DNA of 64,000 nt, taken from the NCBI GenBank assembly GCA_963844205.1, contig CAWJNK010000013.1, positions 248,001 to 312,000 of the forward strand, given 5' to 3'. Position 1 is the stretch's first letter, and every line of letters starts with the position of its first letter. Position numbers and translations under genes: made by a program. The DNA is from DASSUW01 sp963844205. Its GTDB lineage: Bacteria; Actinomycetota; Thermoleophilia; Solirubrobacterales; Solirubrobacteraceae. Under the pieces are notes generated by a model. It saw only the letters and a list, made by a program, of their open reading frames with translations. It had not been told where the DNA came from and searched no databases. Shown in pieces: positions 49,641 through 57,560 of this stretch.

Positions 49641-50285
49641 TTGCTTCGCATCGACGAGACCTCCGGGACGCTGGTCGCCCCCCAGGCCGGCGGCCTCGTC
49701 ACGGAGAACAGCCCTGAACGCACCGAGCTGCTGGCGCTGATGAGCGCCTCGTGGCCGGCGTTCGCCGAGGAGCTGGGCCTGCCCAGCCTCCGCCTGGCCG
49801 CCCAGGAGCCCGCCGCGGGCGCCGACCTGCTCGCGTTCGACGAGCAGTCCGGCCGCGCCGTGGTCCTGCACGTGACCGGCGAGACCGTCGAGTGGCAGGT
49901 CTCCCGCGCGCTGGCCGCCGCCGCCGAGGTGGCGAGCTGGGACGCGGCCAAGCTCGCCTCGGTCTCCGAGACGCTCGAGGCCGTCGTGCCGGGCGACTCG
50001 CCCGCGCTCGTCCTCGTCGCGGGCGGCTACGACCCGCGCGCTCTGGCCACCGTCGAGTGGCTGGCGCGTCGCCACGGCGTCGAGGTCTCCTGCTTCAGCG
50101 TGTCGGTCCTGCGCTTCGGCAACGAGCGCCTGCTGTCCGTGCACCGCGAGCCGCGCGACGGGCAGTCCGCCGACCCCGCCGCGCAGGTGCAGTGGATGCT
50201 CACCGGCGCGAAGGCGCCGGCCGCCGAGACGGCCGACGCCCCCGTGCCGCAGGCGGCGGCGAGCACGCCGCCGCCCGGCAACTAG
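49641..50285 (+). CDS. Hypothetical protein, degenerate endonuclease-like fold
   Basis: The 214-residue protein starts at TTG 49641, chosen because GGAGGA lies just upstream. It has two alpha/beta parts. GADLLAFDEQSGRAVVLHVTGETVEWQVSRALAAAAEVASW resembles the D-(x)n-ExK plus helix of restriction-like nucleases, but ExK is LHV (described in parts: LLAFDEQSGRAVVLHV, then WQVSRALAAAAEVASW). VLVAGGYDPRALATVEWLARRHGVEVSCF follows. The C-terminus is Ala/Pro-rich. An active site is therefore doubtful. It follows the MOSC gene by 32 bases. Confidence 0.55.
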   Translation: MLRIDETSGTLVAPQAGGLVTENSPERTELLALMSASWPAFAEELGLPSLRLAAQEPAAGADLLAFDEQSGRAVVLHVTGETVEWQVSRALAAAAEVASWDAAKLASVSETLEAVVPGDSPALVLVAGGYDPRALATVEWLARRHGVEVSCFSVSVLRFGNERLLSVHREPRDGQSADPAAQVQWMLTGAKAPAAETADAPVPQAAASTPPPGN

Positions 50286-50314
50286 CTTCGTCCCTCAGGT
50301 GCGAGCCGGCGTCC

Positions 50315-52993
50315 CTAGTGGCGCCGGCCCGTCACCTCCAGCCTCGCGACCTGCGGGTCGTGGTCCGACGTCTGGTCGGCGAACTCGGCGTTCATGTGCA
50401 CCGAGTCGTACTCCGGCGACGGGTGCATGAGCGTCGGGCTGACCAGGATCTGGTCGAGCACCTGCGAGTTGCCCTCGAACACGTACGAGTAGCGCTCGTC
50501 CGGCGGAAGCGTCTCGTACAGGCTCGTCAGCGCGCCGCCGGACTCGAGGATGTCAACGGTCTCCGAGAAGTCGAAGTCGTTGATGTCCCCGAGCACGATC
50601 AGGCGCGCTTGATTGTCGGCCGCCAGCAGGCCGCGGGCGAACTCGTTCACCAGCGTCGCCTGCCGGTGCCGCCCGTCGGGCCCGATCTCGGTGTGGCGGA
50701 CCGGCGGCTGGAAGCGCCCGAACAGCGGGTCGTCGCCGCCCTTGGAGGCGAAGTGGTTCGCCACCGCGATGACGGTCCGCCCGCGCCAGTTGAACTCGCC
50801 GGCCAGCGGCTTGCGGCTGGCCGTCCACGCCTCGTCGGTCGGCTCGATGCGGCCCGGGCTGAACGTCAGCCGCGCGCCGTGCGGGGTGTCGACGATCTCG
50901 GTCGCGTTCGTCGCGGTGCCGCCCGGGCGGTCGACGAACTCGAGCCCGCGGTCGGTGCGGAACAGGAAGCCGACGCGGATGTTGCCGCCCGGCGCGCCGC
51001 CGTCCTGGTGAGCGACGGGGTCGATCTGGCGGTAGTCGTAGACGGGGCCGTCCGCGGCATGGATCGCGGCGATCAGCTTCTCCCACGTCTGCGAGGCGTC
51101 CGTGACCGGGCTGCCCGTCCCGCCGGTCGTGCCGTTGTTGTCCTGGATCTCCTCGACGGCGACGATGTCGGGCGCCTGCATCCGCACCGCGAGCGTGTGG
51201 GCGAGCGCCGCGTACTTCGCCGCCGAGTCGTTCGGCGTGAGGTTCTCGACGTTGAACGAGCCCACGGACAGCTCGTGCCGACCGGGCGCCTCGGTGACCT
51301 CCTTCTCCAGGCCGCTGCTGAACACCACCGGGCGGCTGGTCACCTGGAGCTTGTAGTTCGCGAACGAGTAGTCGACGACGGCCTCGACGGTGCTCAGCCG
51401 GTCGCTCACGTTGGCCGCCGGCATCGTCGCCGGCAGGGTCTTGAGCACCTCGTCGTCGAGGTGCATCCGCTCGGGATTGAAGTCGTCCGGCTCGACCAGC
51501 AGGCCGCCGCGCGCGGTGCGGGGGCCGGCGAACTGGCCGCCGTCCCCGACGATCGGCAGCTCGCCGATGTTCGGCGGGGCCGTCGGGCCGACCACCAGCG
51601 GGTCGGCAACGCGCACGGACATGCCCTCCAGGCTCTCGTAGAAGTCGATCCCGTCCTCGTCCGGGTCGAAGAGTGAGCTCACCTCGACGTCGAGGACCGA
51701 GTCGTTGTCGATGATGCGCCCCGGGGGCACGCGGCCGCCGGACCCGATGAGCGTCGGCGTGATCGTCGCACCGGCACCGTCCACCGTCACCGTCGGCTGG
51801 ACGATCTCGGTGACGGTAAGGTCCGCCGGCCGGTTGGTCGGGCGGAACTCCGAGATGCTTCCGCTGACGAGCACGGCCGAGCCGACGGCGATCTCGTCGC
51901 GCGGGCGCGCGCTCGTGAACACGAACAGGCCCTCGGAGGTGTCAGGGTCGGCGTCGGGCGCCGGATCTTGCATGTAGAAGCCGTTGGCGCGCCTGGCCGT
52001 GACTACGCCGGGCACGTGGGACACGAGCTCGTTCATCAGCGGCGACAGGTGGCTCGTGCCCTGGATCTGCCGGATCCGCACCTCCTGGGCGACCGTGCTG
52101 AACGGGATCGCAGCGTCCGCCGTCATCGTGTCGGGCGGGTCGTCGCCGTCCTGGTCGTGCACGGCGTCGGCTTCGACGGTCAGCGTGCAGGCCTCGCCCT
52201 GCTCGAAGCTCCCGGCCGGGTCGAGCGTGAACGTGGTCGGACCGCCGGCGACGGTGAGCCCATGGCTGCCGCCGGCGCAGGCGAGCGCGAACGCCGTCGC
52301 GTCGACGTTCACCGGCTCGCTGAAGGTGACGCTCAGATCGGCGTTGAGCGGCACGTCGATCGCGCCGCTTGCGGGGTTGCTGGAAACGACCGACGGCGCG
52401 CTGTCAGCGGGCGGACCACCGCACGCGACGACGCCGTTGGAGGCGCCGGGCGTGATGGCGCCGCGCTGGAAGTCCGCCGCGTTGTTGTCGGTGTCGCAGC
52501 CGTCGGGCACGCGGGCCAGGCCCTCGCCGACGTTGTTGGCGACCTCCGTGGTGGCGTTCGCGCCTTCGGTGACGCCGAGCATGGCGACGCCGCCGGCGTA
52601 GCCGAGGCCGTCGACGACCCCGCCGGCGTTCTCGAGGACGACGCCGTCGGGGCTGCCGTTCTGGATCAGGTTCGTATCCGGCGTGACGTCCAGGTCGCAG
52701 TTCGGCGTATTGGCGGTATTCGCGCAGACGACGTAGTGGTCGCCGCCGGCGAGCTGGAAGGCCGGCAGGGCGATCGTCAGGTAGTCCTGGCCGTTGGCGC
52801 CGTTGACGAACCGCAGCTGATACGGGTCGAGGTCGATCGCGGTCGTCGCGACGTTCTTGATCTCGAGGAACTCCGCCGCGTCGGTCCCAGGCTGGTCATA
52901 GTCGACCTCGTTGATGACGAGGGTCGTGGAGGCGGCCGAAGCGGGAGCGGCCATGACCAGGATGGCCGCGACGGCCGAGAAGAGTGCTCGCAT
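50315..52993 (-). CDS. Secreted multidomain nuclease/phosphatase (LTD, Ig-like, OB and EEP domains)
   Basis: The 892-residue protein has a signal peptide (MRALFSAVAAILVMAAPASA). Lamin-tail-type domain about 22-190 (LVINEVDYDQPGTDAAEFLEI as a typical start, cut here in blocks). Ig-like domain about 205-300 (VVSSNPASGAIDVPLNADLS). OB-like nuclease accessory region about 305-540 (IRQIQGTSHLSPL, NGFYMQDPAPDADPDTS). EEP catalytic domain about 570-890 with LSVGSFNVENLTP, DIVAVEEIQDNNG, VANHFASKGGDDP, LIVLGDINDFDFS and QTSDHDPQ. It resembles extracellular DNases of the ExeM/NucH type, and may digest extracellular DNA for phosphate or nutrients. Confidence 0.87.
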   Translation of the reverse strand: MRALFSAVAAILVMAAPASAASTTLVINEVDYDQPGTDAAEFLEIKNVATTAIDLDPYQLRFVNGANGQDYLTIALPAFQLAGGDHYVVCANTANTPNCDLDVTPDTNLIQNGSPDGVVLENAGGVVDGLGYAGGVAMLGVTEGANATTEVANNVGEGLARVPDGCDTDNNAADFQRGAITPGASNGVVACGGPPADSAPSVVSSNPASGAIDVPLNADLSVTFSEPVNVDATAFALACAGGSHGLTVAGGPTTFTLDPAGSFEQGEACTLTVEADAVHDQDGDDPPDTMTADAAIPFSTVAQEVRIRQIQGTSHLSPLMNELVSHVPGVVTARRANGFYMQDPAPDADPDTSEGLFVFTSARPRDEIAVGSAVLVSGSISEFRPTNRPADLTVTEIVQPTVTVDGAGATITPTLIGSGGRVPPGRIIDNDSVLDVEVSSLFDPDEDGIDFYESLEGMSVRVADPLVVGPTAPPNIGELPIVGDGGQFAGPRTARGGLLVEPDDFNPERMHLDDEVLKTLPATMPAANVSDRLSTVEAVVDYSFANYKLQVTSRPVVFSSGLEKEVTEAPGRHELSVGSFNVENLTPNDSAAKYAALAHTLAVRMQAPDIVAVEEIQDNNGTTGGTGSPVTDASQTWEKLIAAIHAADGPVYDYRQIDPVAHQDGGAPGGNIRVGFLFRTDRGLEFVDRPGGTATNATEIVDTPHGARLTFSPGRIEPTDEAWTASRKPLAGEFNWRGRTVIAVANHFASKGGDDPLFGRFQPPVRHTEIGPDGRHRQATLVNEFARGLLAADNQARLIVLGDINDFDFSETVDILESGGALTSLYETLPPDERYSYVFEGNSQVLDQILVSPTLMHPSPEYDSVHMNAEFADQTSDHDPQVARLEVTGRRH

Positions 52994-53035
52994 CGGGCGA
53001 CCCTATCGAGCGGCGAGGTTGCGATGTGAAGTTTG

Positions 53036-54406
53036 TTAGAGCGCTTGGACTTCGGTCAGCACCTCGCCGACCGAGGCCTTCGCATCGCCGAACAGCAGCG
53101 CGGTCTTCTCGTTGTAGAAGAGCGGGTTGTCGATCCCCGCGAAGCCGCTGTTCATCGAGCGCTTGAGCACGATCACGCTGTTGGCCTTGTCGACGTCGAG
53201 GATCGGCATGCCGTAGATCGGCGAGTCCGCCACCGTGCGCGCGGCAGGGTTCGTCACGTCGTTGGCGCCGATCACGAGCGCGACGTCGGTGCGCGCGAAC
53301 TCGGGGTTGATGTCGTCCATCTCCTTGAGCTGGTCGTACGGCACGTCGGCCTCGGCGAGCAACACGTTCATGTGGCCGGGCATGCGGCCGGCGACCGGGT
53401 GGATGCCGTACAGCACCTCCACGCCGCGGCGCTCGAGCTCGGCCGCCAGGTCGGCGACAGCACGCTGGGCCTGGGCGACGGCCATGCCGTAGCCGGGGAC
53501 GACCACGACGAGCCGCGCGTACGAGAGCTGGATCGCGACGTCGGCGGCGCTGGTCGAGCGCACTGTCCCGCCCTCCTCGCTGGCCGCGACCGCGCCGCCG
53601 GCGCCCAGCCCGCCGAAGAACACGTTCCCGATCGAGCGGTTCATCGCGTCGGCCATCTGCTTCGTGAGGATCGAGCCGGAGGCGCCGACGAGCATGCCGG
53701 CGACGATCAGCGCCGTGTTGTTGAGCGCCAAGCCGGCCGCGGCAGCGCTGAGGCCCGTGAACGCGTTCAGGGTCGAGATCACGACCGGCATGTCGGCACC
53801 GCCGATCGGCAGCACCGCGAGCACGCCGAGCGCCCCGGCCGCGAGCAGGATGAGCCAGAACAGCGCCTGCGACTCGGTGCCGGCGGCGATCACCACCGCC
53901 AGCGCGACGGCCAGCGCGGCGAGAGCGCCATTGACCGCCCTGGGGATCCTGAAGCCGCGCTTGAGCGACTCCTGGAGCTTGAGGAACGCGATGATCGAGC
54001 CCCAGAACGAGATCGAGCCGATGATCGCGGCGAACAGCATCGGGATCAGGGCCTCGAGCTCCGGGTTGCCGCCCGCCTCGAGCGCCTCCTTGTACTCGAC
54101 GATGCTGATCAGCGCCACCGCCCCGCCGCCGACGCCGTTGAACAGCGCCACCATCTGCGGCATCGCGGTCATCTTCACGTTGCGGGCCGCGGGGATGCCG
54201 ACGGCGGTCCCGATCACGAGGCCGATCACGAGCAGCGGCCAGTCGCCGACGTGGTCGTCGAGCAGCGTCGCCACGACCGCGATCGCCATGCCGGTCGCGG
54301 CGACGAGGTTGCCGCGGACGGCCGTCCGCGGCCCGCGCAGCATGTGCAGGCCGACGATGAAGAAGCTGAAGGCGACGATGTAGAGGGCGGAGATGAAGTC
54401 AGCCAT
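53036..54406 (-). CDS. pntB: NAD(P) transhydrogenase subunit beta
   Basis: This 456-residue subunit has nine membrane helices in the first 270 residues, then the NADP-binding dIII domain with VVVPGYGMAVAQAQ, IHPVAGRMPGHMNVLLAEA, and LVIGANDVTNPAART, then the IYGMPILDVDKANSVIVLKRSM stretch (given here in part). It uses the proton gradient to drive NADPH formation. It overlaps pntAB by 8 bases and ends the operon. Confidence 0.95.
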   Translation of the reverse strand: MADFISALYIVAFSFFIVGLHMLRGPRTAVRGNLVAATGMAIAVVATLLDDHVGDWPLLVIGLVIGTAVGIPAARNVKMTAMPQMVALFNGVGGGAVALISIVEYKEALEAGGNPELEALIPMLFAAIIGSISFWGSIIAFLKLQESLKRGFRIPRAVNGALAALAVALAVVIAAGTESQALFWLILLAAGALGVLAVLPIGGADMPVVISTLNAFTGLSAAAAGLALNNTALIVAGMLVGASGSILTKQMADAMNRSIGNVFFGGLGAGGAVAASEEGGTVRSTSAADVAIQLSYARLVVVVPGYGMAVAQAQRAVADLAAELERRGVEVLYGIHPVAGRMPGHMNVLLAEADVPYDQLKEMDDINPEFARTDVALVIGANDVTNPAARTVADSPIYGMPILDVDKANSVIVLKRSMNSGFAGIDNPLFYNEKTALLFGDAKASVGEVLTEVQAL

Positions 54407-54686
54407 CCGGCTTCTTCCCCTTGAACATCCCCAACATCCGGTCCGTGACGAGGAAGCCGCCGACCACGTTGATCGTCCCGAACGCGATCGCGATCACGAG
54501 CAGCACCTCCTCCAGCAGCCCGTCGGCGGGCCCGATCACGAGCAGGCCGCCGATCAGCACGATCCCGTGGATCGCATTGGTGCCCGACATCAGCGGGGTG
54601 TGGAGCGTGTTCGGGACCTTCGAGATCACCTCGAAGCCCACGAACGCGGCGAGCACGAGGATCGCCAGTTCGGTCAACAGGTCCAT
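54399..54686 (-). CDS. pntAB: NAD(P) transhydrogenase membrane subunit alpha part 2
   Basis: This 95-residue protein has three helices: LLTELAILVLAAFVGFEVIS, AIHGIVLIGGLLVIG and EVLLVIAIAFGTINVVGGFL, with the conserved VPNTLHTPLMSGTNAIHG loop and a basic C-terminus FKGKKPDG. The ATG at 54686 overlaps the pntAA stop by ATGA. It carries the membrane part that is fused to PntA in E. coli. Confidence 0.92.
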   Translation of the reverse strand: MDLLTELAILVLAAFVGFEVISKVPNTLHTPLMSGTNAIHGIVLIGGLLVIGPADGLLEEVLLVIAIAFGTINVVGGFLVTDRMLGMFKGKKPDG

Positions 54687-55795
54687 CAGCCGGCCGCCTT
54701 TCTCGCGCCCTCGTGCACGATCTCGCCGTCGCGCACGATGCACGCGCCCTTGATCACCTCGTCCTCCCAGTTCAGCTCGAGCGCCCCGTCCTCGCCCGTC
54801 ATCAGCTCGAGCAGCGACTGCACGTTGCGCGCGTAGAGCTGCGACGCGTGCTCGGGCATCGTGCTCGGCAGGTTGAGCGGCGTGGCGATGGTCACGCCTC
54901 CTTCGGTCCGGTAGGTCTCCCCCGGTCGGGCGAGCTCGGCGTTGCCGCCCGCCTCACCGGCGAGATCGACGATCACGCTGCCGTGCTTCATGCGTCCCGT
55001 CGCCTCCGCGGTGATGAGCTTCGGCGCCGGGCGGCCGGGCACGAGCGCGGTGGTGATCACCGCGTCGGACTTCGCGATCTGGTCGGCGAGCGCCTGCCGC
55101 TGCGCCTCCTGCTCCTCCTGCGTGAGCTCGCGCGCGTAGCCGCCGGCGGCCTCGGCGTCGGCCGAGCCCTCGACCTCGAGGAACTTCGCGCCCAGCGACT
55201 GGACCTGCTCCTTGACGGCGGCGCGGACGTCGAACGCGGTGACGACGGCGCCGAGCCGGCGTGCGGTCGCGATCGCCTGCAGGCCGGCGACGCCCGCGCC
55301 GAGCACCAGCACCTGGGCGGGCGGGATCGTGCCCGCGGCGGTCATCAGCATCGGGAAGAAGCGGCCGAGCTCCTGCGAGGCGATGAGGACGGCGCGGTAG
55401 CCGGCGACCGTCGCCTGCGAGGACAGCGCGTCCATCGACTGCGCGCGCGAGATGCGCGGGATCGCCTCCATCGCGAACGCGGTCGCTCCCGTCTGGGCGA
55501 CGGCCTTGACGCCCGCGCCGTCGGTGAGCGGGGCGAGGAAGCCGATGAGGACGTGGTCCTTGGTGAGGTTCGCGGGCTCCGACGGGGCGACGCGGACGAT
55601 CACCTCGGCGCCCCACGGGTCGCCGACCTGTGCGCCGGCCTCGGTGTAGTCGTCGTCGGGGACCTCGGCGCCGGCGCCCGCGCCGGGCTCGATCACGACC
55701 TCGTGACCGGCGCCGGCGAGCCGCCGCACGATGTCCGGCACCAGCGCGACGCGCCGCTCGTCCGCCGCGGTCTCCTTGGGCACGCCGATCTTCAT
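54686..55795 (-). CDS. pntAA: NAD(P) transhydrogenase subunit alpha part 1
   Basis: This 369-residue soluble NAD-binding dI subunit has MKIGVPKETAADERRVALVPD, VLGAGVAGLQAIATARRLGAVVTAFD (Rossmann fold near residue 170), and AKSDAVITTALVPGRPAPKLI-type sequence. The mobile loop is near KLITAEATGRMKHGSVIVD. Together with pntAB and pntB it forms a split transhydrogenase. It lies 25 bases downstream of the cobalamin operon's last gene on the same strand, so read-through is possible. Confidence 0.95.
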   Translation of the reverse strand: MKIGVPKETAADERRVALVPDIVRRLAGAGHEVVIEPGAGAGAEVPDDDYTEAGAQVGDPWGAEVIVRVAPSEPANLTKDHVLIGFLAPLTDGAGVKAVAQTGATAFAMEAIPRISRAQSMDALSSQATVAGYRAVLIASQELGRFFPMLMTAAGTIPPAQVLVLGAGVAGLQAIATARRLGAVVTAFDVRAAVKEQVQSLGAKFLEVEGSADAEAAGGYARELTQEEQEAQRQALADQIAKSDAVITTALVPGRPAPKLITAEATGRMKHGSVIVDLAGEAGGNAELARPGETYRTEGGVTIATPLNLPSTMPEHASQLYARNVQSLLELMTGEDGALELNWEDEVIKGACIVRDGEIVHEGARKAAG

Positions 55796-55820
55796 CGGCG
55801 CCGCAAGCTATCGGAGGGAG

Positions 55821-57560
55821 TCACATCAGCGCAGCGACGAGCGCCCCCGTGGCGGGGATCCTCGCCGCCGCGGCGAGCGCGGGCGAGGCGGTGCGGGCGA
55901 CGACGGTCGCCACGGGCGGGAGTGGCTGCGGCGTCGCGGCCGCGGTCGTGCGCGTCTTGCCGGCCGCCGGCGTGCGCGTCTCGCCGGCCGCGCTGGTCGC
56001 CGTCGTCGCGGTCGAGCGCCGGGCGCGCTTGACGCGCTTCAGCGGCAGGGTCTTGCGCGCGAGTGCGGCAACCGCCTGGGCGGTGACCCAGACCGGGGTC
56101 TGCCGGCTGGTGCGCGAGTAGCGGACCTCGCCGTCCTCGGCAGTGAGCGAGCGGAGATAGCTCATCGGGTCGCGCGCCCCGTTGCGGCGGAGCTTGGCGG
56201 GGTCGCGCCCGGCGGCGAGCAGGCCTTGCACCGCCCACGCGGTCGACTGCGCGTTCGACGCGCCGCCGGGGATCAGCGCGAAGCCGCCGTCGGACGCCTG
56301 GTGGCGGGAAATGAACCTGGCGGCGCGCTTCGCGGTGCCGCTGCGCTTGCGGCCGGCCGCGGCGAGCGCCTGCAGCGCGGCGCCGGTGTCGTCGATCCCG
56401 GACGGCCCGCCGCGGCCTGCGAAGTTGAAGCCGCCGTCGTCGTTGGCCTCGCTCACGATCCAGTCCGCGGCGCGCCGGATCGCGCGGTTGCGGGTGCTGC
56501 GCCCGGCGGCGCGCAGGCCGAGGATCGCGAACGCGGTCGTGTTCACGCGGCCGGCGAACGAGCCGTTCGGGCGCTGGGTCTCGGCCACGTCGTGCTCGAG
56601 GTCGCGGCCCGCGAGCTTCGGCTCGAGCCCGGCCGCGGTGAGCACGAGGATCGTGCGGTTGAGCTCGCCGAGGTCGTTCAGCTCGCTCGCGTGGGCGCGG
56701 ATGTACCTGACCGCGCCGACGTCGCGCGGGTTGCGGTCGGCGGCGGCCAGCCCGAGCGCAGTCCAGCCGGTGTAGAGCTGCGACGAGCTCTGGTCGGGGG
56801 CGGCGCCCCAGCCACCGTCGTCGTTCTGCGCCCGGAGGAGGTAGCGGACGGACGCCTTGGCCGCGGCGGCGTCGGTGGCGATCTGGGCTCGCGCGGGAGC
56901 GGGTGCGGCGGCGCCGACCACCAGCGCGGCCAGCAGGGTCGTCGCGGCCGCCGGCAGCCAGCGGATCTCGAACCGCATGCGGTACCGCGACAGCGCGGCG
57001 ACCAGCGCCGGCCCGAACGCCAGGCAGAACAGCACGCTGCCGACGGCGTGGGCGACGTCGAACGGGAGCGACGTCGCGAACGTGGCGGCCAGCTTGGCAG
57101 CCGTGTGGTCGCCGGAGTAGCTCACCCACAGGTGGAGGTTCATCACGACGCCGAAGCCGAGCGACGCGACGGCGCAGGCGGCGGCCAGCGGGACGCGGCC
57201 GAGCTCCCGGCCGGCGACGCGCGCCAACCCGGCGCCCGCGAGGCCGACGCCCGCCCAGCCGACCATCTGCCACGGCGTCCACGGGCCCTGACCGAAGAAC
57301 AGGTTGGAGGCGAGCGCGGCCACGGCCCCGACCACGAACCCGGGCGCGCCGCCGAGCACGTAGCCGGAGATCAGCACGATGTCGGTGGTCGGCTTGACGT
57401 TGGGGAGCGGCGCGAACGCGATCCGGCCGAGGGCCGCGAGCGCGGCCAGCGTGGCGACGAGCGCGATCACCCGGGCCGACGGGTGCGTGCGCTCGTACCA
57501 GGCGAAGCCGGCCACGAGCGCGGCGCCGAGGACGAGGAACGAGGCCGCGACCCAGCTCAC
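55821..57560 (-). CDS. ECF transporter S component fused to an alpha/alpha-toroid (transcobalamin-like) domain
   Basis: In this 579-residue protein, residues 1-215 form about six helices with features of cobalamin-type S components: ALGRIAFAPLPNVKPTTDIVLI, SGYVLGGAPGFVVGAVAALASN and FFGQGPWTPWQMVGWAGVGLAG, given in separate blocks. After a helix ending in APAPARA, residues about 235-510 are a repeat domain with prenyltransferase/squalene-cyclase-like units (NDDGGWGAAPDQ, RPNGSFAGRVNTTAFAILGL, NDDGGFNFAGRGG, ASDGGFALIPGG). The alpha/alpha barrel of intrinsic factor and transcobalamin has this architecture, so the domain probably binds cobalamin outside the membrane. A Thr/Ala-rich tail of about 70 residues follows. 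GTG start overlaps the ATPase stop (GTGA). Confidence 0.8.
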   Translation of the reverse strand: MSWVAASFLVLGAALVAGFAWYERTHPSARVIALVATLAALAALGRIAFAPLPNVKPTTDIVLISGYVLGGAPGFVVGAVAALASNLFFGQGPWTPWQMVGWAGVGLAGAGLARVAGRELGRVPLAAACAVASLGFGVVMNLHLWVSYSGDHTAAKLAATFATSLPFDVAHAVGSVLFCLAFGPALVAALSRYRMRFEIRWLPAAATTLLAALVVGAAAPAPARAQIATDAAAAKASVRYLLRAQNDDGGWGAAPDQSSSQLYTGWTALGLAAADRNPRDVGAVRYIRAHASELNDLGELNRTILVLTAAGLEPKLAGRDLEHDVAETQRPNGSFAGRVNTTAFAILGLRAAGRSTRNRAIRRAADWIVSEANDDGGFNFAGRGGPSGIDDTGAALQALAAAGRKRSGTAKRAARFISRHQASDGGFALIPGGASNAQSTAWAVQGLLAAGRDPAKLRRNGARDPMSYLRSLTAEDGEVRYSRTSRQTPVWVTAQAVAALARKTLPLKRVKRARRSTATTATSAAGETRTPAAGKTRTTAAATPQPLPPVATVVARTASPALAAAARIPATGALVAALM

